13,927 nucleotides of DNA, taken from the NCBI GenBank assembly GCA_964439435.1, contig CAYTOF010000057.1, forward strand, positions 1 to 13,927, read 5' to 3'. The position numbers were made by a program, and so were the translations under genes. Below the pieces are notes generated by a model. That model did no database searches. It was given only the letters and a program-made list of their open reading frames with translations, and was not told the origin of the DNA. This DNA is from CAYTOF01 sp964439435 (GTDB lineage: Bacteria; Bacillota; Clostridia; Oscillospirales; QAMX01). This document shows positions 7,198 to 13,927 of the stretch, in pieces (positions within the stretch are counted from its first letter, which is position 1; every line of letters begins with the position of its first letter).

Positions 7198-7226
7198 ATT
7201 TTAGCACTTCTATTTATATTTTGCAA
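7198..7226 (-). promoter_or_regulatory. Promoter of tuf in the fusA-tuf gap
   Basis: On the minus strand, TTGCAA (-35, 7221-7226) and TAAAAT (-10, 7198-7203) are separated by exactly 17 bases. A TG one base before the -10 makes it an extended box (TGCTAAAAT). The start of transcription would fall near 7190, leaving a leader of about 33 bases that contains the AGGAGG ribosome binding site. This would let EF-Tu be made beyond read-through from the str operon. A second TATAAT at 7178-7183 lies too close to the ribosome binding site and has no -35 box. Confidence 0.62.
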
Positions 7227-7250
7227 CAACATTTTAGCTAAATAAGTATA

Positions 7251-9323
7251 TTAGCATTTTTTTATGGCCAACTTTTCCTGTATGGCTTTAGTCGTCTCGA
7301 CATAATGGCTCGGCTCCATAGAATAAATGCCTCTGCCTTGTGTGCTGGAACGTAAAGCCGTCGCGTAACCAAACATTTCAGATAGCGGAACTGAAGCGTC
7401 AATCTGCTGCGCCCCACCTCTTGCAAACATACCTTGTATATTCGCACGCCTGGATTGTAGGTCACCTATAACTTCTCCCATATAGTCTTCAGGCACAATG
7501 ACTGTCACTTTCATTATGGGTTCAAGTAAAGTGGAATCTGCTTTTGCGCAAGCGTCTTTAAAGGCCATAGAACCGGCGATTTTAAAGGCTAGCTCTGATG
7601 AGTCGACTTCGTGGAAAGAACCATCAAAAAGCGTTACAATGACATCCACAACCGGATAGCCTGCTAAGTTTCCAGCTTGCATCGCACCCTTGATACCATC
7701 TTGTACAGCGGGTATAAATTCTTTTGGTATGCTGCCTCCGGTTATTTTGTTAACAAACTCAAATCCCTTGCCTGAGGTGTTGGGTTCAACTGTAAGTTTA
7801 ACATGGGCAAACTGACCCCGTCCACCCGATTGGCGGACATATCGCATATCTGATGTTGCACTTTTGCGAATTGTCTCTTTGTAGGCGACTTGCGGTTTGC
7901 CAATATTAGCCTCAAGCTTGAACTCTCTGAGCAATCTGTCGACAATAATCTCAAGGTGCAGTTCACCCATACCTGCAATAATTGTCTGGCCTGTTTCGGT
8001 GTCTGTATAGGTCTTAAAGGTAGGATCTTCCTCGGCAAGCTTTGAAAGAGCAATGCTCATTTTTTCCTGTCCTGCTTTTGTTTTAGGCTCAATGGCAACT
8101 CTTATGACAGGCTCGGGGAATTCCATGGATTCAAGCACAATTCGCTGTCTGTCGTCACACAAAGTGTCACCGGTAGTCGTATGCTTCAATCCAACAGCTG
8201 CCGCTATGTCTCCTGAGTACACAGTATCGATATCTTCACGGTGATTGGCATGCATTTGGAGAATCCGTCCAAATCGCTCCCTTGTCTCTTTTGTTGGATT
8301 ATACACCGTAGAACCGGTGTTTACATGACCCGAATAGACTCTAAAGAAACACAATTTTCCTACGAAAACATCAGTCGCGACTTTGAACGCAAGCGCAGCA
8401 AAAGATCCTGAATCGTCAGCTTGTCTTGTGACTTCCTCTCCGGTCGCCGGATTAGTGCCTTTTATGGGCGGTACATCCAGTGGAGACGGCATATAATCGA
8501 CAACCGCATCCAAAAGTTTCTGAACACCTTTATTTTTATAAGATGTCCCACATACGACAGGGATAATTGAAACAGATACCACAGCACGCCGTATAGCGTC
8601 CTTTATTAGGTTTTCCTCTACAGGCTCTCCATCCAAAAACTTCTGCATAATTTCGTCGTTAAAATCAGACACAGCCTCCAAAAGCACTGCGCGAGCCTCC
8701 TGTGCTGCTTGCGCAAACTCTGAGGGGATTTCTCCCGTCACTATTTCTTTGCCCATATCATCCATATAGAAGAAGGCTTGCATTCCAACAAGGTCAATAA
8801 TGCCTCTGAAATTTTCTTCAGTGCCTATTGGAAGTTGAATGGGAACAGCATTGCATTTCAACCTGTCCCTCATCATGTCTACGACTTTAAGGAAATCAGC
8901 TCCCATAATATCCATCTTGTTAACATATGCAATTCTCGGCACGCCGTATTTGTCGGCTTGATGCCATACAGTCTCCGTCTGAGGTTCTACCCCACCCTTT
9001 GCACAGAAAACAGTTACAGCCCCGTCAAGAACGCGCAGAGATCTCTCCACTTCAACAGTGAAGTCAACGTGTCCCGGGGTGTCTATAATGTTGATGCGAT
9101 GGTCGTTCCATTGACAGGTTGTTGCAGCGGAAGTGATAGTAATCCCCCGCTCCTGCTCTTGGTCCATCCAGTCCATCGTCGCAGTGCCTTCATGCACTTC
9201 ACCCAACCTATAGTTCCTTCCGGAATAAAAAAGGATTCGCTCAGTTGTGGTGGTCTTGCCCGCGTCGATGTGGGCCATTATACCTATATTTCTTGTTTTT
9301 TCTAACGGAAACTGTCTTGGCAT
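7251..9323 (-). CDS. fusA: Elongation factor G
   Basis: EF-G is the GTPase that drives tRNA-mRNA translocation and helps recycle ribosomes. The start is set at the ATG at 9321-9323, giving MPRQFPLEKTRNIGIMAHID, because CTCCTT at 9329-9334 (AAGGAG on the coding strand) lies 5 bases upstream. An in-frame extension reaches 9431 but would overlap the end of rpsG. The 690 residues match the usual EF-G length. Motifs are AHIDAGKT (17-24), RGITITSAATT (59-69) in switch I, DTPGH (81-85) and NKMD (135-138). A G5-like CGTSYKNKG is found near 262. Domain IV is complete, with the conserved GGSIPKEFIPAVQDGI stretch, and the C-terminal domain ends in SHYVETTKAIQEKL. It lies 49 bases after rpsG and 93 before tuf, the standard str operon order. 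Confidence 0.99.
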   Translation of the reverse strand: MPRQFPLEKTRNIGIMAHIDAGKTTTTERILFYSGRNYRLGEVHEGTATMDWMDQEQERGITITSAATTCQWNDHRINIIDTPGHVDFTVEVERSLRVLDGAVTVFCAKGGVEPQTETVWHQADKYGVPRIAYVNKMDIMGADFLKVVDMMRDRLKCNAVPIQLPIGTEENFRGIIDLVGMQAFFYMDDMGKEIVTGEIPSEFAQAAQEARAVLLEAVSDFNDEIMQKFLDGEPVEENLIKDAIRRAVVSVSIIPVVCGTSYKNKGVQKLLDAVVDYMPSPLDVPPIKGTNPATGEEVTRQADDSGSFAALAFKVATDVFVGKLCFFRVYSGHVNTGSTVYNPTKETRERFGRILQMHANHREDIDTVYSGDIAAAVGLKHTTTGDTLCDDRQRIVLESMEFPEPVIRVAIEPKTKAGQEKMSIALSKLAEEDPTFKTYTDTETGQTIIAGMGELHLEIIVDRLLREFKLEANIGKPQVAYKETIRKSATSDMRYVRQSGGRGQFAHVKLTVEPNTSGKGFEFVNKITGGSIPKEFIPAVQDGIKGAMQAGNLAGYPVVDVIVTLFDGSFHEVDSSELAFKIAGSMAFKDACAKADSTLLEPIMKVTVIVPEDYMGEVIGDLQSRRANIQGMFARGGAQQIDASVPLSEMFGYATALRSSTQGRGIYSMEPSHYVETTKAIQEKLAIKKC

Positions 9324-9372
9324 ATATGCTCCTTGAATATTTTTAAGCTGAACTAACTTATATTGTCGTCGA

Positions 9373-9843
9373 TTACCAACGATAGTGGGCGAAAGCTTTA
9401 TTAGCTTCTGCCATTTTGTGTGTGTCTTCACGGCGCTTCACGGCATTGCCTGCGTTATTTGCGGCATCCATGATTTCGCCGGCCAATCTGTCGGCCATTG
9501 TCTTTTCACCGCGTGTGCGTGAAAAGTTAATCAACCAACGTAAACCAAGTGTCTGACGTCGTTCCGGTCGGACTTCTATCGGAACTTGATATGTTGCTCC
9601 ACCCAGTCGACGTGCCTTGACTTCAAGCACCGGCATAATGTTTTCAAGTGCAGCTTCAAACACTTCCAAGGCGGATTTACCTGTCTTTTCTTCGACTTTT
9701 GTAAATGCCTTGTATACGATTTGTTGAGCTACGCCCTTTTTTCCATCATACATTATGCCGTTGATAAGCTTTGTGACTGTGACCGAATCGTATATGGGGT
9801 CAGCAATAACTTCACGTTTAGGAACGTTTCCTCTTCTTGGCAC
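9373..9843 (-). CDS. rpsG: 30S ribosomal protein S7
   Basis: S7 nucleates assembly of the 16S rRNA 3' major domain and lines the exit site of the small subunit. The start is the GTG at 9841-9843: an AAGGAGGG site (9851-9858 on the plus strand) lies 7 bases upstream, and the product then begins MPRRGNVPKRE as in the family. The longer in-frame ATG at 9864 would place that ribosome binding site inside the gene. The resulting 156 residues match the normal S7 length exactly. The family blocks DPIYDSVTVTKLINGIMYDGKK, ARRLGGATYQVPIEV and the C-terminal KRREDTHKMAEANKAFAHYRW are intact. In E. coli S7 represses its own operon by binding the rpsL-rpsG spacer. The spacer here is long enough to hold such a site. 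Confidence 0.99.
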   Translation of the reverse strand: MPRRGNVPKREVIADPIYDSVTVTKLINGIMYDGKKGVAQQIVYKAFTKVEEKTGKSALEVFEAALENIMPVLEVKARRLGGATYQVPIEVRPERRQTLGLRWLINFSRTRGEKTMADRLAGEIMDAANNAGNAVKRREDTHKMAEANKAFAHYRW

Positions 9844-10004
9844 TAAACTTCCCTCCTTCATCAAATAATAATGATTTCATCGGTACTCGAAAGATAACGA
9901 GGTCTTTCGCTTGTGCCCTGCAGCAGTTGGGAATACGTCCGTTTAATAGATATATTAACCCCTGCAAAGCACTCCCTTTTAAGGGATGGGGATATTAATT
10001 TTTA
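9844..10004 (-). promoter_or_regulatory. 161-base rpsL-rpsG spacer with hairpins
   Basis: No gene is seen here. Three short inverted repeats are visible. CGAAAGA (9888-9894) pairs with TCTTTCG (9903-9909) across an 8-base loop. TTAATA (9943-9948) pairs with TATTAA (9953-9958) across GATA. TCCC (9973-9976) pairs with GGGA (9983-9986) around TTTTAA. None is followed by a convincing U-tract on the minus strand, so they do not look like terminators. The position equals that of the S7 autoregulatory target in the E. coli str mRNA. A regulatory role is inferred from position, not from a recognised motif. Confidence 0.4.
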
Positions 10005-10436
10005 TCAGCGTCCACCTGTAGCTCCTGCTTTTGGTTTTTTCGCTCCATACTTTGAGCGCCCTTGTTTACGGTTGGCTGCGCCCTGGGTATCCAATGCACC
10101 ACGTACAATATGGTAACGCACACCCGGTAAGTCTCTCACTCGTCCGCCTCTTATCATGACAACAGAGTGCTCTTGCAAATTGTGTCCGATGCCAGGTATA
10201 TAGGCCGTGACCTCAAATCCGTTCGTAAGCCGGACACGTGCAACTTTACGCAAAGCCGAATTTGGTTTTTTCGGGGTTCTTGTTGTCACGCTCGTGCAAA
10301 CGCCTCTCTTTTGCGGCGAAGACTTGTTTGTCTGCATGTTGCGCAATGAATTCAAACCGTGCTGGAGTGCCGGAGAGGGAGATTTATAGACAGATTTTTC
10401 TCTTCCTTTCCTGACAAGTTGATTGAATGTTGGCAT
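10005..10436 (-). CDS. rpsL: 30S ribosomal protein S12
   Basis: S12 sits at the decoding centre and influences translational accuracy. The protein has 143 residues, slightly longer than usual because of a short C-terminal extension (KPKAGATGGR). It contains the Firmicute-type segment LNSLRNMQTNKSSPQKRG and the conserved TPKKPNSALRKVARVRLTNG, GIGHNLQEH and LPGVRYH. Lys56, in TPKKP, corresponds to Lys43 of the Mycobacterium tuberculosis and E. coli proteins and is unchanged. In GGRVRDLPG, residue 101 is Arg (codon AGA at 10134-10136 on the minus strand), where most species have Lys88. The start is the ATG at 10436, with AAGGAGGTG (10441-10449) 4-5 bases upstream. It is the first gene after rpoC and has its own promoter. 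No L7Ae-like gene lies between rpoC and rpsL, unlike in Bacillus subtilis. Confidence 0.99.
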   Translation of the reverse strand: MPTFNQLVRKGREKSVYKSPSPALQHGLNSLRNMQTNKSSPQKRGVCTSVTTRTPKKPNSALRKVARVRLTNGFEVTAYIPGIGHNLQEHSVVMIRGGRVRDLPGVRYHIVRGALDTQGAANRKQGRSKYGAKKPKAGATGGR

Positions 10437-10474
10437 ATCACACCTCCTTTTCTAAAATTTCATCAGCACCAATT

Positions 10475-10503
10475 ATTATAACACGGCGATAAATATTAGT
10501 CAA
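10475..10503 (-). promoter_or_regulatory. Promoter of the str operon (rpsL-rpsG-fusA)
   Basis: On the minus strand TTGACT (10498-10503) and TATAAT (10475-10480) are separated by exactly 17 bases, with a TG one base before the -10. This is the best promoter match in the window. Transcription would begin near 10468, giving a leader of about 30 bases that includes the AAGGAGGTG site of rpsL. The promoter lies inside an inverted repeat, described separately. Confidence 0.8.
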
Positions 10504-10519
10504 TGAAATATTTATCGCC
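10485..10519. promoter_or_regulatory. Perfect 13-bp inverted repeat around the str -35 box (operator-like)
   Basis: GGCGATAAATATT (10485-10497) and its exact reverse complement (10507-10519) flank a 9-base centre (10498-10506) that holds the -35 hexamer. The centre-to-centre distance of the arms is 22 bp, about two helical turns, as expected for a dimeric repressor or activator. Read as RNA from an upstream promoter, the repeat would form a 13-bp hairpin without a U-tract, so it is not a normal terminator. I do not recognise the half-site. Confidence 0.6.
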
Positions 10520-10523
10520 CGTG

Positions 10524-10532
10524 ATTATAACA
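10524..10532 (-). promoter_or_regulatory. Second extended -10 box upstream of rpsL
   Basis: The minus strand reads TGTTATAAT, an extended -10 with a perfect TATAAT core at 10524-10529. No good -35 box lies 16-18 bases upstream (TATTAT-like). The predicted start, about 7 bases downstream, would fall at the first bases of the 13-bp inverted repeat, so this transcript would begin with a hairpin. It is 49 bases upstream of the main -10 box. Confidence 0.4.
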
Positions 10533-10645
10533 AAGTGTTAGTAACGATAATACACTGTAATTAGCCTTTTCGGAGAATTCGGATGGCTCTGTGGATTCAC
10601 TCTACATCGTTGCTTGGACTCCTCCGCTGCGTTGCATTGGGTCTG

Positions 10646-13600
10646 TTACACTGCACCAACATCATCAAAAACGGACATCTCTTCGTCATCTAACAATAAC
10701 TCATCGGAATCTGCTTTTGTGTTTACACCACTTCTTCTCCAGTTGTAGTGAGCTTTAGCGGCTTCCTCATCTTTTTGAACGGTATAATTCTCCATACCTG
10801 TTCCGGCAGGGATTAACTTTCCGATAATAACATTTTCCTTAAGCCCAAGCAAAGGATCCACTTTTCCTTTTATGGCTGCATCAGTTAAGACTCTTGTGGT
10901 TTCTTGGAATGATGCCGCTGACAGGAACGAATCAGTTGCAAGGGAGGCTCTGGTGATACCAAGCAAAGTCGGTGAGTATTCTGCTTCTTTTAGAGTTAAA
11001 CCCTCTTGTTCGTTTCTGCGCTTAATCATGGCATTTTTTTCAAGCAAGTCGAATTTATCAATATATGAGCCAAGTAGTAGTTCTGTATCTCCCGGGCTGT
11101 CAACGCGGACTTTTCTCATCATTTGGCGTATGATTATTTCAATATGCCTGTCGTTTATGTCCATGGCATTTTGTCTGTAGACTTTCTGGACTTCTTTTAT
11201 CAAATAGTCTTCCACAGCTTCTACGCCACGTATATGGAGAACATCCTGCGGATGCAAGACACCTTCACTGAGCATGTCGCCTTTCTTTACGTGATCGCCG
11301 GCTTCAACCAAAATGCCCGCACTCAAAGGAATTTGATAAACTCTGGAATCTCCATCTTCACCTTGAATCATTACACTGCGCACTGAGGCTTTGCGTGAGC
11401 TTTCGATATCTATAACACCGCCAATTTCCGCAAGGACAGCAGTTCGTTTGGGTTTTCTCGCCTCAAACATCTCCTCAACTCTTGGCAGACCTTGCGTTAT
11501 GTCCACAGCATCCTTGCTGGCAACTCCGCCGGTGTGGAACGTCCTCATTGTAAGCTGAGTTCCGGGCTCACCAATCGACTGTGCTGCTATGATACCTACA
11601 GCTTCACCCATATTCATGGGTTCGCCGGTTGCAAGGTTTGAACCATAACATTTGGCACAAACTCCATGCCTGCATGCACATGCCAGAACCGACCTAATCT
11701 TAATTTTCTCTATGCCGCTGTTGACAATACGCTTTGCATCTTCTTCGCTTAAGAGTGTTCCGCTATTTGCAAGCACCTCTCCTGTTTCAGGGTGCACACA
11801 AGTCTCTATGAGATACCTGCCAGAGAGTCTGTCTGCCAATCTCTCAATAACTTGTCCTCCATCTTTGATTTCATAAACCCAAATTCCATCGCTTGTGCCA
11901 CAGTCTTCTTCGCGTATAATTACATCCTGTGCCACATCGACCAGTCTCCGAGTTAAATATCCGGAGTCAGCTGTACGCAGTGCAGTGTCAGCCAGGCCTT
12001 TTCTTGCACCTCGAGCAGCAGTAAAATACTCGAGCACAGTAAGACCTTCGCGGTAATTGGCTTTAATGGGAATTTCAATCGTTTTGCCGGCGGTATTTCT
12101 CACCAAGCCTCGCATGCCGGCAAGCTGGCGGATTTGGCTTCGGGTTCCTCTGGCTCCTGATTCTGACATTATATTCAATGGGTTATCGGATTTGAAATTC
12201 TTGAACAAAGCATCACTTATTTTGTCAGTTGTGCTTTCCCATTCAGTAAGTGTCAATCTCACGCGTTCTTCTGCTGAAATGAATCCGCGACGGTATTGTT
12301 GTTCTATTTTTATTATTTTTTCTTCTGCTTCTTCGATGAACAGGTGCTTGTCAGAAGGGATAATCATGTCCGCCACACTTATAGTTATAGCACCAAGTGT
12401 GGAGTAATGGAATCCTATTTCTTTTATCTTATCAAGTACTTCTGCCGTTGTCGTAAAGCCATGCTTTTTTATGCATCCGGCAATAATTTTTGAAAGTTGG
12501 CTTTTGCCTGTGGTCGTTGAAACTTCATATTCAAGAAAGTGTTCCGGGTCATTTCTATCTACAAATCCAAGGTCCTGAGGAATTTGTTCATTGAATATAA
12601 CACGGCCCATGGTCGTTTCGATGAGAGCTGAGTATTTTTGTCCCTCCAACTCACCTGTACGCATGATTTTAATAGGCTCATGAATGGCGATGTGTCCAAT
12701 TTCATATGCCATTCTTGCCTCATCTTCAGACGAAAAATTCTTGCTGCTCTCTCTGGATTGTTCTTTTTCTGCATTCTCATTCATCGTCAACCAGTAGCAT
12801 CCAAGAACCATGTCCTGTGTCGGGACAGTGACTGGATTTCCATCTTGTGGGCGTAATAAATTGTTTGCAGAAAGCATCAGAAAACGTGCTTCAGCCTGTG
12901 CTTCAGCAGATAGCGGTACGTGCACCGCCATTTGATCTCCATCAAAGTCTGCATTGTAAGCAGTACAGACAAGGGGGTGGAGTTTCAAAGCTCGTCCTTC
13001 AACAAGCACCGGCTCGAAGGCTTGTATTCCAAGTCTATGAAGAGTCGGAGCTCGGTTCAGCATCACCGGATGTTGCTTTATAATATCTTCAAGCTCATCC
13101 CAAACTTCCGTGCGTGCTCTTTCCACCATTTTTTTGGCAATTTTAATGTTGTTTGCAATGCCGTTTTCAACAAGTTTTTTCATAACAAAGGGTTTAAACA
13201 GCTCAAGCGCCATTTCTTTGGGCAAGCCACATTGATATATCTTTAGCTCGGGTCCCACTACAATGACAGAGCGTCCTGAATAGTCAACACGTTTGCCAAG
13301 CAGGTTCTGTCTAAATCTTCCTTGTTTGCCCGAAAGCATATCAGAAAGCGATTTGAGAGCTCTGTTGTTTGGACCGGTAACAGGTCTGCCTCGTCTGCCG
13401 TTGTTTATAAGGGCATCAACAGCTTCTTGCAGCATACGTTTTTCGTTTCGGACTATGATTTCGGGGGCTTCAAGCTCTAAGAGCCTTTGCAAGCGATTGT
13501 TACGATTTATCACACGCCTATAGAGATCATTTAAGTCTGAAGTGGCAAATCTACCCCCATCAATGGGCACCATAGGCCTTATCTCCGGCGGAATGACAGG

Positions 13601-13927
13601 AACACAGTTCATAATCATCCATTCCGGTCTGTTTCCGGAAAGGCGGAAAGCATCGACAACTTCAAGGCGTTTAATAATACGCATTTTCCTTTGCCCGGTT
13701 GCTTCTTCGAGTTCTTCTCGCAATTGACGCGAAAGTGCATCTACGTCAATCTCGGCCAAAAGTTTTTGGATAGCCTCTGCTCCCATCTCGGCTTTGAAGT
13801 CATCTTCATATTTTTCGTACATATCTTGGTACTCTCTCTCAGTGAGAGTTTGCTTTTTCAAAAGTGGGGTCTCTCCGGGTTCTGTAACTATATACAGAGA
13901 AAAGTATAAAACACGCTCCAATATTTT
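10646..13927 (-). CDS. rpoC: RNA polymerase beta' subunit, 5' end outside window
   Basis: This is the catalytic beta' subunit of RNA polymerase. The last 1093 residues are visible; the frame is open through base 13927, so the start and the N-terminal zinc ribbon lie beyond the window. Visible residues include the NADFDGD motif (12935-12955), which holds the catalytic magnesium-binding aspartates. The bridge helix ARKGLADTALRTADSGYLTRR follows near 11950-12013. The second zinc site uses the cysteine of EEDCGT and those of ACRHGVCAKC (11650-11700). The trigger loop GEPGTQLTMRTFHTGG follows. The residues just before the bridge helix read YFTAARGARKG instead of the usual YFISTHGARKG. The C-terminus ends in an acidic tail after the NWRRSGVNTK segment. 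rpoC normally follows rpoB. No clear terminator lies in the 209 bases before rpsL, so some read-through into the str operon is likely. Confidence 0.99.
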   Translation of the reverse strand, partial: KILERVLYFSLYIVTEPGETPLLKKQTLTEREYQDMYEKYEDDFKAEMGAEAIQKLLAEIDVDALSRQLREELEEATGQRKMRIIKRLEVVDAFRLSGNRPEWMIMNCVPVIPPEIRPMVPIDGGRFATSDLNDLYRRVINRNNRLQRLLELEAPEIIVRNEKRMLQEAVDALINNGRRGRPVTGPNNRALKSLSDMLSGKQGRFRQNLLGKRVDYSGRSVIVVGPELKIYQCGLPKEMALELFKPFVMKKLVENGIANNIKIAKKMVERARTEVWDELEDIIKQHPVMLNRAPTLHRLGIQAFEPVLVEGRALKLHPLVCTAYNADFDGDQMAVHVPLSAEAQAEARFLMLSANNLLRPQDGNPVTVPTQDMVLGCYWLTMNENAEKEQSRESSKNFSSEDEARMAYEIGHIAIHEPIKIMRTGELEGQKYSALIETTMGRVIFNEQIPQDLGFVDRNDPEHFLEYEVSTTTGKSQLSKIIAGCIKKHGFTTTAEVLDKIKEIGFHYSTLGAITISVADMIIPSDKHLFIEEAEEKIIKIEQQYRRGFISAEERVRLTLTEWESTTDKISDALFKNFKSDNPLNIMSESGARGTRSQIRQLAGMRGLVRNTAGKTIEIPIKANYREGLTVLEYFTAARGARKGLADTALRTADSGYLTRRLVDVAQDVIIREEDCGTSDGIWVYEIKDGGQVIERLADRLSGRYLIETCVHPETGEVLANSGTLLSEEDAKRIVNSGIEKIKIRSVLACACRHGVCAKCYGSNLATGEPMNMGEAVGIIAAQSIGEPGTQLTMRTFHTGGVASKDAVDITQGLPRVEEMFEARKPKRTAVLAEIGGVIDIESSRKASVRSVMIQGEDGDSRVYQIPLSAGILVEAGDHVKKGDMLSEGVLHPQDVLHIRGVEAVEDYLIKEVQKVYRQNAMDINDRHIEIIIRQMMRKVRVDSPGDTELLLGSYIDKFDLLEKNAMIKRRNEQEGLTLKEAEYSPTLLGITRASLATDSFLSAASFQETTRVLTDAAIKGKVDPLLGLKENVIIGKLIPAGTGMENYTVQKDEEAAKAHYNWRRSGVNTKADSDELLLDDEEMSVFDDVGAV

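Noticed and set aside
9324..9431. N-terminal extension of EF-G starting at 9431
   Set aside because: It overlaps the end of rpsG, lacks similarity to EF-G, and the ATG at 9323 has a good AAGGAG site 5 bases upstream that gives the family N-terminus.
9844..9864. Longer rpsG starting at the ATG at 9864
   Set aside because: The AAGGAGGG site would lie inside the gene. The GTG at 9843 gives exactly the usual 156 residues and the conserved N-terminus.
10573..10624. Possible tiny leader gene after rpoC (GGAGGAG followed by ATG-TAG, and a GTG frame of about 20 codons)
   Set aside because: The start-stop pair and the short GTG frame have poor ribosome-binding spacing and no recognisable product, so they are probably chance.
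12296..13083. Plus-strand open frames opposite rpoC
   Set aside because: They lie wholly within the conserved RpoC coding sequence and are shadows.
1..13927. Search for CRISPR arrays, tRNA or rRNA genes, insertion sequences, phage genes and defence systems
   Set aside because: No repeat array, tRNA-like cloverleaf, transposase or known defence protein was seen by eye on either strand. The single NYN protein alone is not enough to call a defence system.

Overview
This window is a stretch of bacterial chromosome, most likely from a low-to-moderate GC Clostridia-type Firmicute. The evidence is strong AAGGAGG-type ribosome binding sites, two lipoproteins with classical lipoboxes, and ribosomal, EF-Tu and EF-G proteins of Clostridia type (for example HEGTATMDWM in EF-G). 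A DUF3006 protein also sits next to a secreted ComEC-type metallo-beta-lactamase, a pairing typical of Firmicutes. I cannot assign genus or species from sequence alone. No rRNA, tRNA, CRISPR, insertion sequence, phage gene or resistance cassette was seen.

Layout, left to right. Positions 122-4083 (plus strand) hold a tightly packed gene cluster: a lipoprotein metallo-beta-lactamase-fold hydrolase, a 72-residue DUF3006 protein, an AI-2E family membrane transporter, a NagB-like sugar-phosphate deaminase/isomerase and an NYN (PIN-like) putative nuclease. The first four genes are separated by 4 and 62 bases and a 20-base overlap. The cluster ends in a striking perfect 22-bp inverted repeat (4081-4130), a probable bidirectional terminator shared with the convergent gene on the other side. 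Positions 4136-5740 (minus strand) encode an unrecognised, very acidic 534-residue lipoprotein with a hydrophobic C-terminal tail and candidate promoters of its own.

Positions 5949-13927 (minus strand) are the classical transcription/translation block, read right to left: rpoC (its 5' part lies outside the window), rpsL, rpsG, fusA, tuf. rpoC encodes the beta' subunit of RNA polymerase; rpsL and rpsG encode the small-subunit proteins S12 and S7; fusA and tuf encode the elongation factors EF-G and EF-Tu. A good promoter (TTGACT, 17 bp, TATAAT) lies before rpsL and has a perfect 13-bp inverted repeat wrapped around its -35 box. A second extended -10 box lies just upstream. tuf has its own good promoter between fusA and tuf and a factor-independent terminator after it, so EF-Tu can be made apart from the rest of the str operon. 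The 161-base rpsL-rpsG spacer contains hairpins and lies where S7 autoregulation acts in Escherichia coli.

Most of the window is ordinary housekeeping DNA and I found no convincing new defence or mobile system. The best leads are the operator-like repeat at the str promoter and an S12 carrying arginine at the position equivalent to Lys88 (a classical streptomycin-resistance substitution). Next are an EF-Tu with an altered helix C, an RpoC with an altered bridge-helix N-terminus, the uncharacterised acidic lipoprotein, and the linkage of the MBL/DUF3006 pair with a transporter, a sugar-phosphate enzyme and an NYN nuclease.
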